Assembly (NCBI GenBank): GCA_031363945.1
Contig: JANLVJ010000056.1
Span: forward strand, 1 to 64,000
Direction: 5' to 3'
Length of the DNA stretch: 64,000 bases
From: JANLVJ01 sp031363945
Lineage (GTDB): Bacteria; Bacteroidota; Bacteroidia; Sphingobacteriales; Sphingobacteriaceae
The translations under genes and the position numbers were made by a program. This document shows, in pieces, positions 9,102 through 17,790 of the stretch; position 1 is the first letter of the stretch, and each line of letters begins with the position of its first letter. The notes below the pieces were generated by a model. The model did not search any database, was not told the DNA's origin, and was given only the letters and a program-made list of their open reading frames with translations.

Positions 9102-9683
9102 TTAATTGCCGATATATAGCCTTACACCAAGCCCATAATTATATCGCTGGTTACCAAAGTTTTTTCTAGCCAATACCATCTGATTAAAAAATGCAATGAA
9201 GCTGAACTTCTCATTTAAAAGAGCTTCGGCCTCAATTCCTAGTTTCAGCCCAGCATTGAATGATGATGTAAATGCTTTTTTAACCGGGCTGATATGATCA
9301 TAATTTATTGTAGGTCCAGCTTGAGGGTTTATATATAAGATATTGTAAAGGTTTACCAGATCATAGCGAAATAGCGCATCAAATCCGATATTGCGATAAG
9401 AAAATTGATAAGGGTTTCCCGTTTCAAAGAAGGAACCTGCACGGATCGAAAATTTTCCAGGTAAATAAAATACGAAACCAGCATTGGCAAATAATCCAAT
9501 GTCTGATTTGCCACCACCAAAATCAACAGCTTTTTGACCTTCTACCAGTTGAGCAGAACACCTTTGAGTAAATAACAAAACAATTATAGCCGTTACAACC
9601 AGCCTGAAAACATAAATGAAAGTCGATAAACCTGATTGATTCATAGCTTTAGGGAATAATGTTGATTCGATTACCATATTCAC
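9102..9683 (-). CDS. Small outer-membrane beta-barrel protein
   Basis: Up to 193 residues. The likely start is the internal Met at 9644, which places a normal signal peptide (VTAIIVLLFTQRCSAQ) at the N-terminus. The mature part alternates polar and hydrophobic residues in barrel strands (FSIRAGSFFETG, SFNAGLKLGIEAEALL) and ends in an aromatic/hydrophobic strand (NYGLGVRLYIGN), as in eight-strand barrels. The pattern 'LVEGQKAVDFGGG...' and the ending recall TraO-like barrels of conjugative elements, but no other conjugation gene is near. It is probably the first gene of the leftward PorV cluster. Confidence 0.7.
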   Translation of the reverse strand: MNMVIESTLFPKAMNQSGLSTFIYVFRLVVTAIIVLLFTQRCSAQLVEGQKAVDFGGGKSDIGLFANAGFVFYLPGKFSIRAGSFFETGNPYQFSYRNIGFDALFRYDLVNLYNILYINPQAGPTINYDHISPVKKAFTSSFNAGLKLGIEAEALLNEKFSFIAFFNQMVLARKNFGNQRYNYGLGVRLYIGN

Positions 9684-10413
9684 AAATATAAATATTATTA
9701 GAAATTAAATATTTATTTAAAAATCTCCAGGAATTCTATCGTTTAATTGGATTCAAATAATATTGCTAATCAGGTGTTTGCTTATTCTAAAGTAAGGCTT
9801 AGTTTTCCCACTACCAAACAGTTATTATTTCAGAAAGGAATCTTATATCAAAATTCAAGTATAAATGGATTAGTATAAAGCCAAATATAAATATATGGAC
9901 CATTTTTAATTTTTAATAGAGCAGTTTATGTAATAGATAATTCTATATCAGGAATGATTAAGTATGAATTAATGTACTTCTATCTTTAGATTTCAGGGTT
10001 TTAATTGTTATTGAAACCGTTAAATATAAATCAAGTCAGCAGATGCCTGCAAGAATTTTAATTCTGCAATTTGATAAATAGTAGAGATGTAAAATAAAAA
10101 TTACAAATGTATTTATAGTGTGACCTTTAAATGTGTCACATTAACCAAATTTAATGTGGTAATTCAATTGATTTTTTGGTACTTATTGTGAAATGTTTAA
10201 ATTTTTGACTTCTTAATCAATACCTGAAAACCCTAAAAACAAATAATCCCTTCATTATGTGAAGGGATTATAAGGAATGACAATTAAAAGTGAATAACAA
10301 TGGAATAAAAAAACTTAAAATAATTAATAAAAACCCAAAATAAAGAGATTTTAAAAGTTTATCAATCAAAAACTTTCCATATATAAAAGTTCTGAACATT
10401 GGGGTAAAAACTC
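9684..10413. other. Long AT-rich non-coding region
   Basis: This 730-base region has no gene I can support. It should contain the promoter of the leftward PorV cluster. It holds an imperfect palindrome (TGTGAC at 10119-10124, GTCACA at 10135-10140) and a strong hairpin (10243-10271) that serves the ABC-F gene on the right. Confidence 0.6.
10243..10271 (-). terminator. Rho-independent terminator of the ABC-F gene
   Basis: A perfect 12-bp stem (ATAATCCCTTCA / TGAAGGGATTAT) with a 5-base loop. On the minus strand it is followed by a T-rich run (ATTTGTTTTTAGG). It lies about 140 bases past the stop of the leftward ABC-F gene. Confidence 0.7.
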
Positions 10414-12066
10414 TTAGCTCTCAAGCACGAGCTCACGCTTTACAGGAACATATTTACTGTATAGCTTGTCTCTCTGTTCTTTAATGGTTTCACTCTCAAG
10501 GTATTCAACATAGCTCATTCCTTTGTCGATAAAACCAACGGGGGTGAGTTCAACAATGCGGTTTGCAACGGTATTGACAAATTGTATATCATGAGATCTG
10601 AACAGAACTGTACCTTTAAAGTCAATCAGGCTATTATTCAGGGCAATGATTGACTCCATATCTAGGTGATTGGTCGGCTCATCAAGGATCAACAGGTTCG
10701 GTGCCTGCAGCATCATGCGGCTCAGCATACAGCGTACTTTTTCTCCTCCTGATAAAACTGTAGCGCTTTTCAGGGCCTCTTCTCCTGAGAAGAGCATTCG
10801 GCCTAAGAACCCGCGTACAAATGACTCATCTTTATCTGCTGAGTATTGTCTGAGCCAATCAACAAGTGAAATATCCTCTTTAAAGAACTTTGCATTTTCT
10901 TTCGGAAAGTAGGCTGGCTTGATCGTACTGCCCCATTTATAGGTACCTGCCTGTATATTTACCTCATTGCTGAGAATATCAAACAAGGTAGATACGGCCA
11001 AATCATCTTTAGAAAAGAAAGCAATTTTATCACCCTTATTGACCAGCAGGTCTAATTTTGAGAACAGGGTTTCTGTCTCATGCCTGGCTGTCATTTCTTC
11101 AATATTCAGAATCTGATCGCCTGCTTCACGTTCTGGCTGAAACTTAATGAAAGGGTATTTACGGTTCGAAGGTTTGATCTCATCAATGACCAGCTTCTCA
11201 AGTAATTTCTTACGGGAGGTAGCCTGTCTTGACTTTGAAGCATTGGCGCTAAACCGGGCAACAAAACTCTCCAGGTCTTTACGCTTTTCTTCAGTTTTTT
11301 TATTCTGGTCTGAACGCTGCCTCAGAGCTAACTGGCTGCTTTCATACCAGAAAGTGTAATTACCGGTGTAGAGCTGAATCTTGCCAAAATCAATATCAGC
11401 AATCAATGTACAAACAGAATCTAAAAAGTGCCTGTCGTGTGAAACCACAATGACGGTATTTTTGAAATCAGCCAGGAAATTTTCAAGCCATAAGATCGAT
11501 TCTGCATCAAGGTAATTGGTAGGCTCATCAAGCAACAATACATCTGGGTTACCGAAGAGTGCCTGGGCCAATAAAACTTTCACTTTATCAACACCGCTAA
11601 GGCTTTCCATGGTGCTATAATGATCTTTTTCTGTTACTCCAAGTCCACTTAAAAGGGTTGCGGCCTCAGATTCAGCATTCCACCCGTCCATGTCAGCAAA
11701 TTCAGCTTCAAGTTCAGATGCCTTTTCACCATCAGCATCGCTGAAATCTTCTTTAGCATAAAGCGCATCTTTAAGCGCCTTAATTTCATACAGGCGCTTA
11801 TGACCCATCATGACTACCTCCAGAACTGGAAAATGATCAAATTCATAATGATCCTGCCTTAAAAAGGCAAGTCTTGCTCCCTTATTGAGTGAGACCGTAC
11901 CTGAATTAGGCTCAATATCACCGGAGAGAATTTTCATGAATGTTGATTTTCCTGCTCCGTTTGCACCAATCAGGCCGTAACAGTTCCCTTCGGTAAACTT
12001 CACGTTCACATCTTCAAAAAGTACTCTTTTTCCATACCGGAGGGTTACATTACTGGTTGTTAGCAT
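10414..12066 (-). CDS. YbiT-like ABC-F ATPase with degenerate second P-loop
   Basis: This 550-residue, two-domain ABC-F protein has no membrane segments. ABC-F proteins act on ribosomes, for example in rescue of stalled translation. Domain 1 is complete: Walker A GANGAGKST, a signature region degenerated to SGVDKVK, Walker B VLLLDEPTNYLD, and SHDRHF. The linker motif SFVARFSANASKSRQATSR matches E. coli YbiT. Domain 2 keeps the signature LSGGEK, Walker B LLILDEPTNHLDME and SHD, but its Walker A region reads FSKDDLAVST and lacks the Gly-Lys core. I recall a similar erosion in other Bacteroidota members, so this may be a clade trait. It is flanked by its own terminator and the OmpA-like gene. 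Confidence 0.92.
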   Translation of the reverse strand: MLTTSNVTLRYGKRVLFEDVNVKFTEGNCYGLIGANGAGKSTFMKILSGDIEPNSGTVSLNKGARLAFLRQDHYEFDHFPVLEVVMMGHKRLYEIKALKDALYAKEDFSDADGEKASELEAEFADMDGWNAESEAATLLSGLGVTEKDHYSTMESLSGVDKVKVLLAQALFGNPDVLLLDEPTNYLDAESILWLENFLADFKNTVIVVSHDRHFLDSVCTLIADIDFGKIQLYTGNYTFWYESSQLALRQRSDQNKKTEEKRKDLESFVARFSANASKSRQATSRKKLLEKLVIDEIKPSNRKYPFIKFQPEREAGDQILNIEEMTARHETETLFSKLDLLVNKGDKIAFFSKDDLAVSTLFDILSNEVNIQAGTYKWGSTIKPAYFPKENAKFFKEDISLVDWLRQYSADKDESFVRGFLGRMLFSGEEALKSATVLSGGEKVRCMLSRMMLQAPNLLILDEPTNHLDMESIIALNNSLIDFKGTVLFRSHDIQFVNTVANRIVELTPVGFIDKGMSYVEYLESETIKEQRDKLYSKYVPVKRELVLES

Positions 12067-12196
12067 GGATTGTTCTTATTTATAAACCTATAATCTGAGA
12101 GAAAAAGCTCACTCAAAATTTTACTGCATTTCTTAAGAACTGCAAAGGTACTGCATCAAACTTGTTGCGTGTGAAAAATTCTGAAATTCTAACTCT

Positions 12197-12907
12197 TTAC
12201 TGCCCGTTACCCGTTGAAACTGCAGTTTTAGCATCTTTTTTCATTTGCTCATTTGCCATAATCCCAATTTCTACCCTGCGGTTCTGACTACGACCACTTT
12301 CTGTACCATTATCGGCTGTAGGGTGAGTCATGCCATAACCAACGCTCGTTAACCGTGAGGCATCAACACCCTGGGCCATCAGATAAGATTTTACGGCGTC
12401 TGCTCTTCGGTCAGACAGGTTTAGATTATACTCAGCACTGCCTGTATTATCAGTATACCCATCAACCTGCATTTTAGTCTGAGGGTTGTTCTGCAAAGAA
12501 ACGGCTAGATTGTCAAGATTGACTTTAGCAGCAGGTTTGATTGCGGTTTTATTGACATCAAACAAAATTCCAGAGTCAAATTTAACATCAATACCTTCAC
12601 CTACCCGTTTAACATTCGCATTTGGCAGGGTATTTTGTAATTCTGCGGCCTGTTTATCCATTCTGCGTCCGATTAGTACTCCTGCTGTACCTCCCAGCGC
12701 ACCGCCTAAGATAGCTCCAAGAGCAGTATTACCAAAAGCATGACCGAGAACGGTTCCTGCAGCAGCACCAGCTCCAACACCGATAATGCCTCCCTTAGTT
12801 GCCGTGTTCTGGCGTTTATAAGTATCACAACCCGTAATTGTAGTTGTCAGTAAAATCGCTGTTAATAATATAGCGGATGTCGTTTTTAGGGTATTGTTCA
12901 TAATCAT
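12197..12907 (-). CDS. OmpA-family lipoprotein with glycine zipper
   Basis: About 236 residues (start at 12907, or the second Met at 12901). A signal peptide ends in the lipobox ITGC. A glycine-zipper segment follows (GGIIGVGAGAAAGTVLGHAFG, about 39-82), then an OmpA peptidoglycan-binding domain. In that domain FDSGILFDVNKTAIKP opens the fold and GYTDNTGSAEYNLNLSDRRA holds the Asp and Arg residues that bind diaminopimelate. The layout is that of YiaD-type proteins, which tie the outer membrane to the cell wall. It is transcribed leftward, ahead of the ABC-F gene and separated by 130 bases. Confidence 0.9.
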   Translation of the reverse strand: MIMNNTLKTTSAILLTAILLTTTITGCDTYKRQNTATKGGIIGVGAGAAAGTVLGHAFGNTALGAILGGALGGTAGVLIGRRMDKQAAELQNTLPNANVKRVGEGIDVKFDSGILFDVNKTAIKPAAKVNLDNLAVSLQNNPQTKMQVDGYTDNTGSAEYNLNLSDRRADAVKSYLMAQGVDASRLTSVGYGMTHPTADNGTESGRSQNRRVEIGIMANEQMKKDAKTAVSTGNGQ

Positions 12908-13627
12908 AAATCTTAATTTATAAATAAAATTTAAAGCTCAAAGTCAGTGCCATATTGATATTGGAATCATGCCAGAAAATTTAAAAATTTGTCAGGGTAA
13001 TTCCGTAAAGACCTTGCCAAGGCCGTTAAGGGTCTCAAAATTCTTGAATTTCACCTCTTTCGGGCTGTAAATAACGTTTACCGTTTAACATAGTAAATTG
13101 TATTTACTCTTAAATTGTTACAGTAAGTAATAATAATTTACACTCACTTACTAATTTAATTACATGAATTTCCCCTCCAAGATTTACCAAATGAATTTGT
13201 TAAAACTAAATTCATTATATGGTTAAATGCCCACAGATTTAGTTTGCTGTCAAGTAATTATCAGCAGGAAAGAACCTTTGCTACTGACAGGATGCTTTCG
13301 ACCTGTAATGAATGGATAGATTCAACCCATCGCAGCTGCATAACGTTAAAATCAATACAGGGAGTAGACAAGCCATTGGTGCTTTTTTCTTGTGTAGTTT
13401 TCCCGTATTGCAATCTGAAGTGATCAGATCTTGGGTATCACCTGACATGCTAAGTCTTGCCTGAAATATTCTGTCATTGGCTATATAAGATAACCTGTTC
13501 ACTAAGATTGAACAAATTATTTTTTTGGCTCTCTATTTTCTGCACATCAGGATGAAATCTTTCTGGTTTAATTTTACTGCCGAATGCTAAAATATTTTTA
13601 ATTTAACTCATTAAATCCCCTAAACAA
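12908..13627. other. Divergent intergenic region
   Basis: These 720 bases separate the leftward OmpA-like gene from the rightward secreted-protein gene. Promoters for both must lie here. A bulged hairpin (AGACCTT / AAGGGTCT, 13009-13035) sits about 100 bases upstream of the OmpA-like start. I see no supported gene; a 73-codon leftward frame at 13281-13502 looks accidental. Confidence 0.5.
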
Positions 13628-14281
13628 ATGAAAGCCCTAAATATGATATCGCTTTTTACAATACTCTGTTTGTGCTTTGCAGGAATTGTTTCTGCCCAGA
13701 CTGCAGGTTATCAGCTTCAAATGAAAAAAGGACTTGACCAGGCAAAAACCCTGACAACAGCCATTGACCTCGAGAATACGGCTGTTTATTTCGAGCGTAT
13801 TAGCATGAATGAAAAAAACCAATGGCTTCCTATGTACTATGCTGCCTTTTATAATTTTCTTGCAGGTTTAAAAACAATGACAACACCAAAAGAAGCAGAT
13901 AAGATTTTTGATAAGTCTATGGCTCAGATTACGCAGGCCGGTTTAATCAAGCCAAATGAAAGTGAGATTCTGGCTCTTAAAGGGCAGATTTCTTATATGC
14001 AGATGGCAATTGACCCAAGTGGTAGATACCAGATATATATACCACAGGCTAAGGGCGAACTTGATTCAGCTGCAAGCCTAAACCCGGCAAACCCCAGAGT
14101 AGATTTTATAAATGGTCAGCAACTGTATTATACACCAGAACAATATGGAGGCGGTAAGGCAGCTGCCAGACCTATTTTACAGCAGGCCGTTAATAAATTT
14201 AAAACATTCAAACCTGCAACTGACTTGTCACCAGCATGGGGCGAAACCCAAGCCAAAACCCTGCTTGATTTGTCAAAATAA
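13628..14281 (+). CDS. Secreted TPR-like helical protein
   Basis: A 217-residue protein with a Sec signal peptide (cleavage after GIVSAQ). The mature part is helical, with spaced small/aromatic positions typical of tetratricopeptide-like repeats (NQWLPMYYAAFYNFLAG, NESEILALKGQISYMQMAI, LDSAASLNPANPRVDFINGQ). It most likely sits in the periplasm as a scaffold. No catalytic residues are evident. It precedes the ABC-2 exporter by 108 bases in the same direction, so co-transcription is possible, but a functional link is only inference. Confidence 0.75.
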   Translation: MKALNMISLFTILCLCFAGIVSAQTAGYQLQMKKGLDQAKTLTTAIDLENTAVYFERISMNEKNQWLPMYYAAFYNFLAGLKTMTTPKEADKIFDKSMAQITQAGLIKPNESEILALKGQISYMQMAIDPSGRYQIYIPQAKGELDSAASLNPANPRVDFINGQQLYYTPEQYGGGKAAARPILQQAVNKFKTFKPATDLSPAWGETQAKTLLDLSK

Positions 14282-14389
14282 ACGGTTTTCTTGGGTTTTA
14301 GCAAATGCACTAAATTGCAAATCAAAGGCTAAACTTGACAAATAAATTTAAGACAGCCCAGCATCTTATTTAAAGAGTCGTGTGAATTT

Positions 14390-15154
14390 ATGACAGAAGA
14401 AAATGTAATCATCAGCGTTGAAAATCTGGTGAAGAAGTATGGTGATTTTACTGCTGTTGCCGGTATTAGCTTTGAAGTTTACGCAGGTGAAATATTTGGT
14501 TTACTCGGGCCTAATGGGGCTGGTAAGACGACGACTCTAGAAATTCTAGAGACATTGAGAGATAAGACAGCAGGTAATATAATTATTGACGGGTTTTCTG
14601 TAGACAACCAGGCCGCCGAAATTAAGAAGATCATTGGTGTGCAGTTGCAGGCTGCCGGATATTCACCTAATTTAAGTCTTACCGAAATCATTGAACTTTT
14701 TTCTGGTTTATACGGAGTGCGGGTGAATGCCCTTGAAATGCTTGACAAAGTCAATCTGCGTGAAAAGGCGAAGGCTAAGTTTAAAGAACTTTCAGGTGGG
14801 CAGAAACAACGTTTCAGCATTGCTACAACCCTAATACACAAACCAAAAATTATTTTTCTCGATGAGCCAACCACAGGTCTTGACCCACAGGCCAGGCGAA
14901 ACTTATGGGACCTTATTTTTGAAATTAGAAAAGAGGGTACTACTGTTGTAATTACTACCCATTATATGGATGAAGCAGAAATTCTTTGTGACCGGGTAGC
15001 TTTTATTGATGCAGGTACGATTCGTGGAATTGATACCCCCGCTCATTTTATAGATCAACTTATTGAAACAGGCTTTGAAGCACCTAAAAAAGTAAAGCAG
15101 GCAACACTCGAAGATGTATTTATTTCTATGACGGGTAAAGATCTGAGAGAATAA
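14390..15154 (+). CDS. ABC-2 exporter ATP-binding protein
   Basis: A 254-residue ATPase subunit of an ABC-2 type exporter (DRA/CcmA-like). It shows Walker A GPNGAGKTT, the signature LSGGQKQR, Walker B IIFLDEPTTGLDPQ and the H-loop TTHYMDEAE. The permease follows 51 bases downstream, so the pair should form one transporter, with this subunit on the cytoplasmic side. The substrate (drug, lipid or polysaccharide) cannot be told. Confidence 0.95.
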   Translation: MTEENVIISVENLVKKYGDFTAVAGISFEVYAGEIFGLLGPNGAGKTTTLEILETLRDKTAGNIIIDGFSVDNQAAEIKKIIGVQLQAAGYSPNLSLTEIIELFSGLYGVRVNALEMLDKVNLREKAKAKFKELSGGQKQRFSIATTLIHKPKIIFLDEPTTGLDPQARRNLWDLIFEIRKEGTTVVITTHYMDEAEILCDRVAFIDAGTIRGIDTPAHFIDQLIETGFEAPKKVKQATLEDVFISMTGKDLRE

Positions 15155-15205
15155 TTTCTTAAAAGCCTGCCATTAATTTATAATTTTAATTCCACCTGCC
15201 CTTAA

Positions 15206-16312
15206 ATGACCAATAACCCGGTACCTTATAGTAATACGAGAGCAACCTTAGCACTGGCTAAAGCCAGTTTCATTTCAATTATCAGAAGCCCTTCAGCGGT
15301 AGTATTCAGTTTGGCTTTTCCACTAGTATTTATATTGGTTTTTGGCTTCATTGGTAATGGCGGAATTAAAGTGCAGTTGGGTGTTGAGCGGGGTTGTGAT
15401 ACCAGTAATTTTATTTATCAGTCTCTTAAAAAGGTGAGTCTGATCAAATTTGTTAACGGTCAGGACAGTCTTCTGATGTCGAAAAATCTAACCAGAGGTA
15501 ATCTGGATGGTGTAATAAATATTCAGAAGAATTTTTCAGGGAAGCCCCCGCTAATATTAACAATCAGATATACCAAGGCTTCTTTGCAAAATGGCACCAT
15601 TTTAAAATCTGTCATTACCGATATTCTTTATTATGCAGGCAAGAAGAATCAAGAACCATCAGATCAGCCCGTATTGGTCAATGAAAGCACCGCAGAGGGC
15701 AGGGCTTACAAGACCATTGATTTTATTCTGCCAGGTCAACTTGGGTTCTCACTACTGAGTTCAGGGGTATTTGGCACTGCCTTCGTATTTATCAGCCTTA
15801 GACTAACCCTAGTTATAAAACGTTTTTTTGCAACTCCTGTGAAGCGTTATAGTATTGTTCTGGCAGAAGCCTTGAGCAGATTACTCTTTTCACTGATTGG
15901 GGCTGTAATTATATTACTGATTGGGCATTTTGCTTTTGGTTTCACCCTTATCCATGGCTATGTGACAGTTCTGAACATGCTGGCAATCTGTACTATAGGG
16001 ATTCTGGTATTTATGGGCTTTGGCTTTATTATTTCAGGAATAGCCAAAAATGAAAGTATGGTACCTCCGCTGGCCAATATTGTTACACTACCACAGTTTT
16101 TGCTGGCAGGAACATTTTTTCCCATTGACTCATTTCCCACCTGGTTACAGCCTGTTTGTAGAGCGCTACCCCTTACCTATATGAATGATGCCCTGAGAAA
16201 AATCGCTTTTGAAGGTGCTTCACTAATAGATGTGTCATTCCAGATCTTGATTTTACTGGCCTGGGGCGTGGGCACCTATGCTGTGGCAGTAAAAGTGTTT
16301 AAGTGGGAATAA
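15206..16312 (+). CDS. ABC-2 exporter permease
   Basis: A 368-residue membrane subunit. One N-terminal membrane helix (SAVVFSLAFPLVFILVFGFI) is followed by a periplasmic domain of about 120 residues and a C-terminal block of five helices with the ABC-2 motif region (PLANIVTLPQFLLAGTFFPIDSFPTWLQPV, then LPLTYMNDALRK). This is the layout of YhgE/YbhR-type ABC-2 permeases. It partners the ATPase just upstream. The gene ends before a 25-bp perfect hairpin. Confidence 0.93.
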   Translation: MTNNPVPYSNTRATLALAKASFISIIRSPSAVVFSLAFPLVFILVFGFIGNGGIKVQLGVERGCDTSNFIYQSLKKVSLIKFVNGQDSLLMSKNLTRGNLDGVINIQKNFSGKPPLILTIRYTKASLQNGTILKSVITDILYYAGKKNQEPSDQPVLVNESTAEGRAYKTIDFILPGQLGFSLLSSGVFGTAFVFISLRLTLVIKRFFATPVKRYSIVLAEALSRLLFSLIGAVIILLIGHFAFGFTLIHGYVTVLNMLAICTIGILVFMGFGFIISGIAKNESMVPPLANIVTLPQFLLAGTFFPIDSFPTWLQPVCRALPLTYMNDALRKIAFEGASLIDVSFQILILLAWGVGTYAVAVKVFKWE

Positions 16313-16351
16313 CCTTATTTTCTTATTTTGGCAAATACGATTTGTGTAAAA

Positions 16352-16405
16352 CCCCACAACGCGGAAAAGGCAATGCTTATGCATTGCCTTTTCCGCGTTG
16401 TGGGG
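16352..16405. terminator. 25-bp perfect hairpin, two-way terminator
   Basis: A perfect inverted repeat with arms 16352-16376 and 16381-16405 and a 4-base loop TTAT lies between two convergent genes, 40 bases after the permease stop and 11 bases from the barrel-gene stop. It would work on both strands. The stem is GC-rich at the base (CCCCACAACGCGG) and unusually long for an intrinsic terminator. T-tracts are short. Confidence 0.75.
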
Positions 16406-16416
16406 CTATTTATAGA

Positions 16417-17028
16417 CTATAAGAATTTAAAGCCTACAGCAATACCAAATGAATTAAGTTTGGTATTAAAGCCTTTATTTACCTGAGTAAATCCAAGGTT
16501 ATAACGGGCATCAAAGGTTACAGGGCCTACATCAACACCCACGCCTAAAATACCCCCTACAGTTGTAGTCTTAAAATTGTAGTCATTGGTATTAAAATTA
16601 TTTGGGGCTGAGTTTGAAGCATTGGTCTTAAAACCAAAATCAGGACCGATATATCCTCTGAAGTTCAACAACGGTAGGGCAATGAACTTATGGCCTATTA
16701 AAATAGGAATATCTACCCTGTTAAATTTTAAGGTCGATGTTGTTGTTGTTGAGGTACCATTTGAATTGTTTACAAAACTGATCGTACCACGCTGTCCTTC
16801 ATAATTGAATTCTGGTTGTAAATATGTTTTACCACCTATTCGGGCAAATACACCGATCTGATAGCCTGAACGACCTGATTTAGCTGTAACCCCAGAAATT
16901 GAAGTTGGAAATGTCGAATATAGGTATCCGGCTTTAATTCCCAGAGATAAACCAGGTATCTGTGCTTGTGCTGCGCTGAACCCAAATATGACCAGGGCAA
17001 TCAGCAATAGTAATTTTTTTGTTTTCAT
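16417..17028 (-). CDS. PorT-family outer-membrane barrel protein
   Basis: A 203-residue protein with a Sec signal peptide (cut after SAAQAQ). The mature part is a small beta-barrel of the 'OMP_b-brl_2' / PorT-like type: LSLGIKAGYLYSTF, YQIGVFARIGGKTYLQPEFNYEGQRG, VDIPILIGHKF, FRGYIGPDFGFKTNAS and a C-terminal strand ending in FKFL. It resides in the outer membrane. Function is unknown. It has no operon partner and faces the exporter genes. Confidence 0.85.
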   Translation of the reverse strand: MKTKKLLLLIALVIFGFSAAQAQIPGLSLGIKAGYLYSTFPTSISGVTAKSGRSGYQIGVFARIGGKTYLQPEFNYEGQRGTISFVNNSNGTSTTTTSTLKFNRVDIPILIGHKFIALPLLNFRGYIGPDFGFKTNASNSAPNNFNTNDYNFKTTTVGGILGVGVDVGPVTFDARYNLGFTQVNKGFNTKLNSFGIAVGFKFL

Positions 17029-17175
17029 TTTTTGTCTAAATTTTAATGATTTTAAAACGGTTTAAAATATTTCTGGTTTTTAACTCAACAAAAAAAATAC
17101 CAAGCTTTAAAAATTAACAGAATTGGGGCAGAGCGCTTTTGATTTTGTTTCTTATTTTTGTCTTAATCAGTAGTT

Positions 17176-17391
17176 ATGGCAGAAATTGTAATACCACAGC
17201 AAAATTGGGACCGCATACGCATAAAGGTTCAGCGTAAGTACAATAATCTAAAGGTTGAAGACCTTACGTATGTTCAAGGACAGGAAAATGAATTAATTGA
17301 GCGGCTCGAAAGGCTGATCAAACAAAATCGTAATTATGTAGTTTTTATGCTTCGCAAGATGCAGGTTAATATAGACAATAACAGGTTGTAA
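17176..17391 (+). CDS. CsbD-like small protein
   Basis: A 71-residue protein. Residues 9-50 align by eye with CsbD stress proteins: NWDRIRIKVQRKYNNL is equivalent to 'KWNELKGKVKQAYADL', and GQENELIERLERL to 'GKDEELLGRLQRK'. The tail differs (VVFMLRKMQVNIDNN). CsbD proteins are small, helical, abundant stress-induced proteins of unknown mechanism. A possible -7 element (TATTTTTG) ends 15 bases upstream of the ATG. It lies 49 bases before clpS and may be co-transcribed. Confidence 0.65.
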   Translation: MAEIVIPQQNWDRIRIKVQRKYNNLKVEDLTYVQGQENELIERLERLIKQNRNYVVFMLRKMQVNIDNNRL

Positions 17392-17440
17392 TTTATACTC
17401 TGGCAGTAACCGTAACTTTCTTAATTAAATCACGTTTGTA

Positions 17441-17734
17441 ATGACATTTGCAACAGAGCAGGAAGAACTAGTAGAGATTTCTGTAGAAACTGAGACGCTT
17501 TCAGAGACAGATCTCTTGCATAAACTGGTTTTATGGAATGATGATCATAATACGTTTGAGCATGTAATCGCCTGTCTTGTAAAGTTTATCAAGAAAACGT
17601 ATGAAGAAGCAACAGAAATTGCTTTTACAGTTCATAATGAGGGTAAATGTATCCTTATTGAAGCAGCCAAACATGAACTTGTAGAGCTTTACCATATTCT
17701 TGTATTAAAGGGCCTGACAGTGAGTATTGAATAA
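17441..17734 (+). CDS. clpS: ATP-dependent Clp protease adaptor ClpS
   Basis: A 97-residue adaptor that binds N-degron substrates and hands them to the ClpA/ClpC unfoldase. The core is typical: LVLWNDDHNTFEHVIACLVKFI, in which the Asn-Asp-Asp segment and following helix form the N-degron pocket, then HNEGKCILIEAAKHELVELYHILVLKGLTVSIE. Length is normal. It is followed 56 bases later by an S41 protease, which fits a protein quality-control group. Confidence 0.93.
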   Translation: MTFATEQEELVEISVETETLSETDLLHKLVLWNDDHNTFEHVIACLVKFIKKTYEEATEIAFTVHNEGKCILIEAAKHELVELYHILVLKGLTVSIE

Positions 17735-17790
17735 CAGATTTATTCTGAGTCTCTACCTGATTGATAATCTTTAGACTATTACTAATTCTT

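Noticed and set aside
9102..9683. Conjugative-element TraO gene
   Set aside because: The sequence has a faint likeness to TraO barrels, but no other transfer gene, integrase or attachment repeat is near, so I call it only a small barrel protein.
13281..13502. 73-codon leftward frame in the region before the secreted TPR-like gene
   Set aside because: Its composition is not protein-like, there is no family likeness, and it has an awkward mix of Cys, Ser and Arg. It is probably chance in an intergenic region.
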